Below the pieces are notes generated by a model, which made no database searches, was not told the origin of the DNA, and was given only the letters and a program-made list of their open reading frames with translations. DNA of 64,000 nucleotides from Drosophila pseudoobscura (lineage: Eukaryota; Arthropoda; Insecta; Diptera; Drosophilidae). Every line of letters starts with the position of its first letter. The stretch's first letter is position 1. This document shows, one piece after another, positions 12,037-21,958 of the stretch. The stretch covers positions 38,703,869 to 38,767,868 of the forward strand of contig NC_046683.1 of NCBI RefSeq assembly GCF_009870125.1, written 5' to 3'. Both the position numbers and the translations under genes were made by a program.

Positions 12037-12259
12037 CGTCGCACAAAATGCCGACGGAACGTGGAAACCAAAAAATGGGTGCGCTTTCCGGGGACCTCGG
12101 GGTTGGGAGTGTCGTTTTATTTCTCCGCGCCAGACAGGGATAGCCTTAGGGACAGACAGCACTGTCCTGTACATGAAATGTCTCTCTCTTTCTGTCGCAT
12201 GTTTGGTCTTGTGCACAATGCTTGTTTGTTGTAGGCGTGGCCTGTCCGTGTGGTGAGTT
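12037..12259 (+). repeat. Imperfect direct repeat, left copy (partner at 37163-37386)
   Basis: About 220 bp align with 37163-37386 in the same orientation. Shared blocks include CACAAAATGCCGACGG, GCCAGACAGGGATAGCC, TCTCTCTCT.TCTGTC..TCGCATGT and TAGGCGTGGCCTG.CCGTGTG followed by GTGAGTT. It is GC-richer than its surroundings. Both copies keep a similar open frame (QNADGT...RQTGIA.GT), but I see no known protein. An SGM 3' fragment lies just upstream here. Confidence 0.7.
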
Positions 12260-12699
12260 TTCCAAAGAAGCAGGTGAGTATAACAGATATAAGCTATATT
12301 AAATCCGTATACAATCAGATTTTGATCAAATTAAAATGATTTGTGCACAATGATGACAATAAATATTTATAGGATTATCTGAAACGCTGTTCTACCTTTC
12401 AATTCGTATAGCGGTTCCACACTTAAGACTGTGTATAGAAAATTAAAAGATCTCAACAAGCTCACTAAAGAGTACCAATGGGATTGGATTATGCAATGTC
12501 GAATAAAGAAAGAAAATACACTCTAATCATATATTCAGGCAGGTTTTCACTTACTTTTGCGGCTTACGTTTTCAATGTATTTTAAATAAATATCACTTAT
12601 AAGTATATTTTTATGCCATCACTTGTAAACGGCATGATTTTTACGCTAAAATCATTGCTTATAAAATGCATGATTTTTTCCGCTAAAATTATGTCTTTT
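12260..12699. other. Non-coding DNA with second copy of a short repeat
   Basis: The blocks CATATATTCAGGCAGG, TTACTTTTGCGG and TTACGTTTTCA at 12526-12574 repeat those at 9541-9595. Nothing else is recognisable. Confidence 0.5.
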
Positions 12700-15130
12700 A
12701 TTCTTATTACTTGGCCGTCAGGCCTCGGTGGCTTCAGGGGCATAAAGGGGGCGGCTTGTCACAACTGTAAACTCGGAACAGGGCACAGGTGTTTCCGATT
12801 CATGGCTTGCCCTGAATCCGAGGCGGCTGGGCTTTACGGATACAGGGGGTCACGAGCGAATCGGCAACCGCCGTAACTATACACACCGGTGGAAGTGCGA
12901 CTATACTCTCCCCGTGAGAGCGGCTGAAAACAGGTCCTGGTACAGAAAACTGTCAGTGAAATTATCCCAATCCAATCTGACCCTGTCATATGTACAGGAA
13001 TGCATGGCCGAGGGGGTGCTCGATTGCTTATATGCGGACCCTGGATACCTGCCGACCACCAGTTTAAATACGGCTTCCCGGGCTGACTAACCCCTTCCCA
13101 CCTAATCGTGGGACCAACAATGCCGAACTCAAGCTTAAATATATAAAAAACACCGCAAAGGAGCTCGGTACATCTCTTAAAGTGCCGGAGGGAAAAGACC
13201 ATTCCTCTACAACCGATACAGATACAGAGCGATATCGCGGCTGGTAGACCCCTTGGGGCCGGGGACCCGTTCACAACCCCGGCAGGTGGCGTTTCAGCCT
13301 CGAAAGATAGGTCCAAGTTCTAGGAGAAGAGACGTGCGGCCTTCATCCTGGGCAACGATGATCCGGTGTTCCTGGCGTCTGCCATAGGCATCGAATCGCG
13401 GCGATGGACCACAGCGACGGTCCTGCCCGACTACCAGCCAGCCAAAGCTGGCAAGTGTGCAGCCAAGGCCCCAAGCAAGCGGCAACGCTCGCCGGCAGAC
13501 ACCACCACGCAAGTCCTAAGTCGGCCAAGAGGACGAAAACCCTAAGCAATCGCTCGTTTGCCGAGGTGGCGAGACGAAAAACCCTCATTGGAGTCCTAGA
13601 CAGGGGCTCCAAAGATGGGCAGATTCCTCGAGACAAGTGGCACCTCATGGAAAACGAGTTTCCTTCAGGAGTTGGGTGGCACCAAGGGAGAGTGAAAGCC
13701 ATCGTCTGCCAAGACGTCTGGAGACCCCGGAGACCCCGGAGACCCCGAGCATAGAGATTAAGGCTGCGGTGTGGGATGTAGCATCAGTGGTGTCGGATGA
13801 CATCCTGGATGGCTATGTGTCCGACGAGAGCGACCTTGCTACGGGTCTCAAGCTCATCAGGGTCGGGGAGGAGTTGGACTCTTCGGAAAGCGACCACGAT
13901 AAAACACTTTTGGAGGTAAAACAGAATGTCGCTGATAATCCTGCGGATAAACATCCACCATTGTAAGGCAGAATGCGCTGCGCTCTTGCTCCACCTAGCT
14001 AAGGGTGGACATAGGAATGAGGACATAGTCCACATTCAGGAGCCCTGGATCCTCGAAAACAGGGTCTCTGGTCTGAGAACATCATATCCTGAAGAGTCCT
14101 GGAAGAGCACTCCTTCTCGGACCACAGGTACGTGGAAACTGTATTCTCTTTTTCACTACCGAGCCCACTTCAATTCCGGAACCTCAGGCGGACAAACTGA
14201 ACTCGGTACTCAGACCACCTTTGTCGAGTTCTCCTTGAGACTCCAGATTTCCCTGAAGAGGAGATTTCCAGGGAGGCCACGACTCATCTCGTTCAAATAT
14301 TTACCGACGCCTTCAGTGAGGAGCTCGATAAATCGATAAACACTGGACAAAAAGCCAAAAAAGCAAATGGTGCTTTTCACTAGGAAGTACAAAGTTCTGG
14401 CAGTAACTCCTCCAAAACTCTGTGGGGAAGCGCTAGCCGTTAGCAAGTACTCGACAGAAAGCTGGACTGGAAACTGAGCATAATGGATAGAGCAAAGAAG
14501 GCCACAGTGGCCCTCTATATATGCAGGAAAGCAATCAGACTGAAATGAGGAATGTCCCTGTATATATTTCGGTGGCGATACACCGCCATCATACGACCAA
14601 TAATTCTGAGGTGGTAGTATGGTGGCCAGCCCTAGACAAAGTAACTTGTTTTAACGGACTCAGTAGAGCTCAACGTATAGCCGTGCTGGACCTCCTTCTC
14701 GTAGATCTCATTGGAAAGAAGGTCGCAACACTTTTCGCCCTCACAATGAGAGAACGTCAAATATGGAACGCATCCGCGGTAAGGCACACGGGAATCCTGA
14801 CGAGGCTCCCGCAATTACCAAAGAGGACAGATTACTGTATCCCTAGTGATCACCTCTCGTCGCCTTTCGATGTATCAATCCCACCTAGGGAAGACTAGGA
14901 GATGGGCAAACCGCGACCTGCAAATGCGGTCTACTTCTACACTAATGGCTCAAAGCTAGACTGCCGCATGGGTGGCGGAGTCTACCGTAACAAACTAAAT
15001 ATCAGTCATTGCTTCAGGCTTCCGGATCACTGTAGTGTGTTCCAAGCGGAGATTGAGGCAATTAAAGAGGCTATTTCTATTGCTATTTCCATTTTTCGCT
15101 TCCCCAGCCTACCGCCCTAACCTAACCAAG
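12700..15130 (+). mobile_element. Decayed LOA-clade retrotransposon (Bilbo/Trim-like)
   Basis: Plus-strand frames show a gag-like region (about 13320-13740) with SNRSFAEVARRKTLIGVLDR and DGQIPRDKWHLMENEF. An endonuclease start follows at about 13926-14060 (ILRINIHHCKAECAALLLHL, then DIVHIQEPWILENRVSGL). The RT C-terminal part is at about 14440-14640 (LDRKLDWKLSIMDRAKKATV, YICRKAIRLKWGMS). RNase H is at about 14902-15075 (VYFYTNGSKLDCRMGGGVYR, LPDHCSVFQAEIEAIKEA, with TNGS in place of TDGS). Most of the RT catalytic domain is deleted and frames are broken. An SGM-like element abuts its truncated 3' end. Confidence 0.8.
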
Positions 15131-15141
15131 CCTTATTATTA

Positions 15142-16130
15142 TTATACCCGATACTCAAAATGAGTATTGGGGTATATTAGATTTGTGGTCAAAGTGGATG
15201 TGTGTAACGTCCAGAAGGAATCGTTTCCGACCCCATAAAGTATATATATTCTTGATCAGCATCAATAGCCGAGTCGATTGAGCCCTGTCGGTCTGTCCGT
15301 CCCCTTCAGCGCCTAGTGCTCAAAGACTATAAAAGCTAGAGCAACGATGTTTTGGATCCAGACTTCTGTGATATGTCACTGCTACAAAAATATTTAAAAA
15401 CTTCGCCCCGCATACTTCCGCCACCACAAAGGACGAAAATTTGTGGCATCCACATTTTTAAAGATACGATAAAACCAAAAACACAGAATTGTAGAGGATG
15501 ACTATATGTTCTAGAGGGTAAAATCTCAACCAGATCGTATAATTATTATAGCCAGAATAAAGAAAACAATTTCATTCTTTCTCGCTCTGTCTCTCTCTAA
15601 CACACAGGTTTCATTTTGCCAATTGCAAAATATGAGTTCAAGGATCTCAGAGCCTACAAGAGCCAGAACACCCCCTTCCGCCCCCGCAAAGGACGAAAAT
15701 CTGGGGTATCCACAAATCTCAGAGACTATTAAGGCTAGAGTAACCAAATTTGGTATCCGCACTTCTGTTAGATCTCACTATAAAACGTATATATCAGAAT
15801 TTCGCCACACCCTCTTCCGCCCCCAGAAAGAACGCAAATCTGGGGCATCCACAATAAGGCACATTCGAGAAAACTAAAAACTCAGAATCATAGATAATGA
15901 CCATATCTATCAGATTACTGAATCTGGATCAGATCGGATCATTTTTGTAGCCAAAAGGAACAAATCAATTTGCAGTGGCTACGCAGCGCCCGACGTCACG
16001 CTCAGACTGATTTTCTGTCTCTCTCGCACGCACTCTTTGTCGTGTCGTTTAATATTAGCGGCGTCTGCCGGAAGAGAGCCATACTGACTAAGTATCGGGT
16101 ATAAATGTAGAGTTGCGGTCTCCGCAGCAA
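15142..16130 (+). repeat. SGM/DINE-1-like element, essentially complete
   Basis: It starts TTATACCCGATACTCAAAAT, then GAGTATTGGGGTATATTAGA, and contains GTAACGTCCAGAAGGAATCG, TATATATTCTTGATCAGCAT and several CCGCCCCCGCAAAGGACGAA modules. It ends CTAAGTATCGGGTATAAATG and TAGAGTTGCGG. This is a good reference copy for the family within the window. Non-coding. Confidence 0.85.
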
Positions 16131-16379
16131 TCAATTACACGCTAGGATCTCTCCATGTCAATGTCAACAGCTTAGCGTTCATAGCGAGCTTTTACAAGTC
16201 TGTGGTTTCATAGTAGCCAGCTTTAATTATTTTTTCATAACCACCTTTATTAGATTTTACTTTTTATTTTTTTTTTTTTTTTTATATATCTTGGAAGTTG
16301 ACATGCAATGACTGCATCTTTCAAGAGGCGATGCAGTTACTGCACCGTCAAGTGGCCCGTGTAAAACCAGCAGATGACT

Positions 16380-17290
16380 GTTACGCGCGGAGTAAAAAGT
16401 TTTTCTGTACTGATTTTATACGGTCCTGGTGTACTTTGTACTGAGGGCACCATACACAGAAGCCGTATTCTAAGATCGGACGAACAAGCGAGGTATAGAG
16501 AGTCTTTGTTATATAGGGGTCGTCAAATTCCTTTGACCACCTCTTTATAAACCCAAGCACGCCCATGGCCTTATTTACCATGGTAGAAATGTGTTTGGAA
16601 AACTTTAACTTGGGGTCTAACATAACACCCAGACCATCCACCAATGTAATTCTCTCAAGAGAACCACCAAATAGGGTATAGGGAGTCAACAAAGGGCTAG
16701 AACGATGAAATGTCATAACTTTGCATTTCGAGGCATTAAGGTGTAACAAGTTAGCACAACACCATGACTGAAAGCTATTGAGATCGGATTGCAAGCGAGA
16801 ATGAAATGAAATATCCTTGTACTAGACACAGAGTTTAAGACCATCCGCATACATAAGTACTCGAGAGTATGTTAATACTGAAGGCAAGTCATTAATAAAG
16901 AGTGTGAAGAGTAAGGGGCCTAGATGGCTGCCCTGTGGTACTCCCGAAGAAACCTTTACTGGTAAAGAGAGCGAGTTTTTGAAGAGGACTCTTTGAGACC
17001 TAGAACAAAGATAGCTAGAAATCCATCTCAGGAGGTTGGGCGGAAACCCTAAAAGGTCAAGTTTATGTGATAAAAGGGAATGGTTTACAATGTCGAATGC
17101 TCTACTAAAGTCGGTGTAAATAACATCCGTCTTTAAGTTACTTTGAAAGCCTTAATAATGAAAGAGGTAAACTCTAACAAGTTCGTGGGGGTTGATCGCC
17201 GCCTTATAAATCCATGCTGAGTTGGAGATATAAGTGACTTGCAGAGATGTTGCAAGTGCGGAGTTAAAACATTCTCAAACATTTTAGGAA
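16380..17290 (-). mobile_element. Decayed jockey/CR1-superfamily retrotransposon (reverse transcriptase)
   Basis: The minus strand gives a readable RT palm. It has TDFSRAFDIVNHSLLSHKLD (about 17080-17140), then SGVPQGSHLGPLLFTLFIND (about 16890-16955) and LMYADGLKL (about 16815-16850, a YADD box changed to YADG). The thumb region follows: NLLHLNASKCKVMTFHRSSP, LGVMLDPKLKFSKHISTMVN and LVRPILEYGFCVWCPQY. The last ~137 codons are uninterrupted, but a stop separates them from the palm and the catalytic second Asp is lost. The copy is 5'-truncated and lacks its 3' end. Confidence 0.85.
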
Positions 17291-18190
17291 TAGCCGACAA
17301 CTTTGCTTACTATAAAGCAGGAAGCATTCAATTTTTCATAACAGCCAGCTTCTATAGTCGTATCGCAGTCAGCTTAAATAGTTTCATGGCGGGTGCACAC
17401 TAATTTTTGTGTCATTTTGCATTTTGGACTGATTTGTGTTCTGGGAAATCACTTTTTGACTTCTTTTTTTCGGATAAGCAACTAAATATGCAGTTTCGTT
17501 TCTGCTTTTCTTTTAAAGTTTTTTTTTTCATACTGGACATTTACATTATTATTTAATTCTAGCTTTTTTATTAATTCTTGGGGAGAAGCATTGTTGTGGT
17601 TGCACTCGTGACTGATTTGAGTGCTCACGCCAGTATTGGACAAGGTCACGGATACACTAGTCTCTTCAGAGAATATTGCGTCCCATGGGCTTCGGGTCTG
17701 ACCCGGGTATTCTGTGTTCGATATGCGACATGTTCGTTGTATGAACGGGCACATCTACATATTTTCTGTATGGTAAGTGCTTTTATGTAGCAAATATAAC
17801 GCAAACTATTGGTAAGAACTTGTTAGAAGACACCACCTCGAATTTTTTCGAAATCCAGCAACAATTCTATATTCAGAGCAAGCTTCCATTTTGAGTGCGC
17901 CTTGTTTGAAAATCAATGAAAAACTTATTAGAAGATCATTGTGCATAAAACATGTAAAATGCAATAAAAACCGATATAGCATGTTAAACGGAACATTTTT
18001 TAAAGGTACTTTTATTGATTTTATTGATGCATTTTGCAAGTTTTTAGAAACTTAGGACGCTATGACCCCTTTAAATTTTGTCGTAGTTCCCGCGGGTGCT
18101 TATGGTCTTATGACACAAAAATGATATGTAGCCTTTCATAGCAGCCTTCTTTTAATTTTTTGCTTGTGCATAACTCGCCTAAAACGTGTT
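17291..18190. other. Non-coding DNA between repeats
   Basis: No recognisable gene. Short open frames on both strands have no motifs. The sequence is AT-rich with several T-runs. Confidence 0.5.
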
Positions 18191-19122
18191 TTTATACCCG
18201 ATACTCAAAATGAGTATTGGGGTATATTAGGTTTGTGGTAAAAGTGGCTGTGTCTAACGTCCAGAAGGAATCGTTTCCGACCCCATAAAGTATATATTCT
18301 TGATCACCATCAATAGCCGAGTCGATTGAGCCCTGTCTGTCTGTCCGTCTGTCCGTCCGTCCGTCCCCTTCAGCGCCTAGTGCTCAAAGACTATAAAAGC
18401 TAGCGCAACGATGTTTTGGATCCAGACTTCTGTGATATGTCACTGCTACAAAAATATTTAAAAACTTCGCCCCGCATACTTCCGCCACCACAAAGGACGA
18501 AAATTTGTGGCATCCACATTTTTAAAGATACGAAAAAACTAAAAACGCAGAATCGTAGAGGATGACTATATGTTCTAGAGTGTATAATCTGAACCAGATC
18601 GTATAATTATTATAGCCAGAATAAAGAAAACAATTTCATTCTTTCTCGCTCTGTCTCTCTCTAACACACAGGTTTCATGGTCGGTTTTGCCAAATGCAAA
18701 ATATGAGTTCAAGGATCTCAGAACCTACAAGAGCCAGAGCAACCAAATTTGGTATCCACACTCCTGTGATATCGGACCTTGACCATTTCGTGTAAAAATT
18801 TCGCCACACCCCCTTCCGCCCCCGCAAAGGACGAAAATCTGGGGCATCCACAATATTGCACATTCGAGAAAACTAAAAACGCACAATCATAGAGAATGAC
18901 TATATCTATCCGGTTGCTAAATCTAGATCAGATCGGATCATTTGAACAAATCAATTTGCAGTGGCTACGCAGCGCCCGACGTCACGCTCAGACTGATTTT
19001 CTGTCTCTCTCACACGCACTCTTTGTCGTGTCGTGTAATGTTAGCGCCGTCTGGTGGAGGAGAGCCATACTGAATAAGTATCGGGTATAAATGTAGAGTT
19101 GCGGTGTCCGCAGCAACTCACA
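18191..19122 (+). repeat. SGM/DINE-1-like element, essentially complete
   Basis: It begins TTATACCCGATACTCAAAAT and ends AGTATCGGGTATAAATGTAG with GCGGTGTCCGCAGCAACTCA. Inside are the GTCC tract at about 18340-18365 and CGCCCCGCATACTTCCGCC modules nearly identical to the copy at 15142-16130. The high identity suggests a relatively recent shared source. Confidence 0.85.
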
Positions 19123-19533
19123 ACGGGGAACGTTGTGCTCAGTTTATTGAAATTGGCGATTTCTTGCATATGGTTGTATTGTAAACCTGAGAGTAATCAA
19201 GACTATTCAGTACCAAGATGTTGCATGGGGGACCAAAAGGCTGTTCTATGGCGGGGTTTTTCGTGATGCCTATTTTACCTATGCTTCGTCTCTAACCGCG
19301 GCCCGCTGCCTATTCGGTTTCGTCAGTTCAGCTCGTCCGACCAGCTGAATCAGTACCAGAAGCCTACATACATATATGTACAAAGGCGCAGAAAATACGT
19401 ACTTTTCAGTCTGAAAATATTCAACAATTCAAGAATTCAAAGGCGGGTCCACATCTTGGTAATTGTAACTAACTAACTGGGTGAGACCTTATGGGGAAAA
19501 ACAGGCAGAGTTAGTTACAGAAAACATGCACCG
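19123..19533. other. Non-coding DNA
   Basis: No gene or repeat family is recognised between the SGM-like element and the MITE. Confidence 0.4.
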
Positions 19534-19949
19534 AATTCTGTTTTTACACGGTTTTGAAACAAACACGGTTTAAAAATCAAAAATTTTCAAATTTTTGTAC
19601 ACGGTTTTATTTCATTTAACATGGTTTGAAATAACCCAACACAAATACAATGTAAAAACACTCACAGCTCTTAAACAGCTAAAAACCAACTGAAAACAAG
19701 AAAGAGCATAAGAAGAATATGTACATATTTGTTTCTCTTTCGTTTTTTTGTGTATACATACATACATACAATCAAATTTACTGGCCAGAGCAATTGTAGA
19801 TAGCAAAATTTCTTTTTAAGTTTCCCAATTTTTTTACGTATTTTTAATAGGTGTTTGAGATACGGAACCAATCACCTATTTTTGCATAAAGTTTATGTCT
19901 TTTTTACACGGTTTTTTCAGGAACCAATCAACCGTGTAAAAACAGAATT
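19534..19949. mobile_element. 416 bp MITE with perfect 20 bp terminal inverted repeats
   Basis: AATTCTGTTTTTACACGGTT at 19534-19553 is the exact reverse complement of AACCGTGTAAAAACAGAATT at 19930-19949. The ACACGGTTTT motif recurs near 19596-19606. A further inverted pair at about 19903-19938 (TTTACACGGTT...AACCGTGTAAA) makes a subterminal hairpin at the right end. The interior is AT-rich and non-coding. No clear target-site duplication is visible outside the repeats, so the superfamily is undecided. A P-like, hAT-like or Tc1-derived origin remains possible. Confidence 0.8.
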
Positions 19950-21958
19950 AGATGTATATGAAACATGAATGACTAAAGATAATCCAGTTGGTTTTTTTTT
20001 TTTAGTTTTTTGGTTTTTTCATATGCACTCGTGCTTGTGAGTGTGTGCTGCTCGAAAAACACCAATCTACTGTCGACTTGGGCAGAATAATTTGCGAGGA
20101 TGTGATTTATCAGTCGTTACAACACAAGACAGATCTTTGATGTCATGGCAAACAGCTTTAATAGTATAATAGCAAACAGCTTTAGAAAGATATTCCCCGA
20201 GATAAGAGCATTCGATTCCGTATTCACATGTATTACACTATATTACAGTGCAATTTTTTATTTTATTCAGCAATAGCAAAAAAAATGTTGTAAAAAAAAA
20301 ACTTATCATTAGGCATTAAAAAAAGAGCTAGCAAATTACTAGAATTTACAATTATGTAGATGATTTAAAGATTTGATGCTTCAGAGTGGACTCTGAACCA
20401 GGGACCGTATATAATGATTATTTCTAGTTTTTGCAATACAAAATATTTAAATTTTCGATTTAACAATGCATATGGCTTGCGTGTTTTACCATTTCACTTA
20501 ACAATTATTTATTTTCCGAATGCAAGCGACTAGTTCTTGATAATGACAGTTCCACAGGGATCTATGCGAAGATTGATATAATTTCATATAAGTATCATAA
20601 AGTGTACATAATACCTAATAGAACCTGCAAGACTCATTTTTTAAGGCGAAGTTACCTACCAGATCCGTTTACACAAATTTTAGGGCAGAGAGGTCCGCTT
20701 CGGCGTGAACAATTCTCGCTCTCAGATATATTATCAGTTATATTTACAATGTTTGATGAAATGTTAGCTTTACTTGAAAATGGGTTTCAGAAGTTTTACT
20801 ATCAAATATCAGTCTTCTCATAGATTCCTATTTCAAAGTCCTAATCCGACGTTTACAATGATTATGCTATGTGTGGGCTTAAAACTTACAACCATCATTA
20901 TTTCTTCAACAAACTAATAAAAGTCAAGAAATAATATTTCATATGTTATTAAGTTATTTAACCATTTCCGATCTCATAAATAAATATTGTACAATTATAT
21001 ATAAATATGTATATATATATATTGTACATTTGTTTTGCAGTGGCTTATAAATGATAAAAATTCCAGGCATATCTACCCTCTTTAAGGAAGTAATAATAAT
21101 CGTATCCTAATAACATTTTGTAAAACTGAAGCATATTTGATCAATATCTGATTGTTATATAGGATACGACTATAGAAAATACAATATGTTAGGAGCTATA
21201 TATTAAAACATTGAGTTTCTGCTCTACAAGGTTATACTATATAGTGATATACCATATCTTTCCTGCAACAAAAATTCATAAGATTCATTCATCATGAATG
21301 CCATTACCGTGTATGTCTCGACTTACAATCGCTACGGTCCCTGTTCTCAACTGTTTCACCGATCCTAACTATCTAATTAATTATTAAGTTAATTATTATG
21401 TATGGAGTTGAAATAAAAACTATTAATAGTTAATTGTTCAATTGAAATGCTCAAATCGGTTCCGGACTTATGCGCTGATATTAAACATTATTCGTAGCTA
21501 ATCCTAGGTTCAGTGTAATAATACCCTTTTCTGAGAAACAATTTACAATTGTTAAATAATATATGCCTATGCCTATAATTAAGTTTTAGATCGAGTAAAT
21601 CTGTATGTACAATTGGATCAAGGAGTCGCTGGCTGCGCAGGGGCCACAGACCATGGACACCCTCCGAGTGATCAGCAACCAAGTCTACGCTCTATCATAC
21701 ATGTGGCGGCCTTCCAACATAGTATTATTATTATGTTATAGTTCGTTACCATGAACTCGCTCCCCTCCACCCCCACGTCCACCGGCAGAAACGCGTGCTT
21801 AGATCGCAGCCAGTTGCCTCTAACAATTCCCTCTATTGCCACGATCCGTATGTAAGCCGGAGATGGAGGAGCGAAAATGGTGGCGGGGATGTCGAGTAAG
21901 TGGGCATGGTAATCCCTTCGTCATCGGCATCTGCTGGAGCATCAGGCCGATCTTGATA
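19950..21958. other. AT-rich flank downstream of ph, including its presumed 3' UTR
   Basis: No second gene is recognised. The sequence immediately left of 21959 should contain the 3' UTR of the minus-strand ph gene. An unsupported open frame at about 20600-20820 lacks any known motif. Confidence 0.5.

Noticed and set aside
11936-12256. 106-codon frame with a hydrophobic C-terminal segment
   Set aside because: Overlaps an SGM fragment and the direct repeat. The copy at 37163 keeps only part of the frame, so I treat it as a repeat rather than a gene.
16381-16794. Open 137-codon frame considered as a host gene
   Set aside because: It is the thumb region of a jockey/CR1-type reverse transcriptase with a broken upstream palm.
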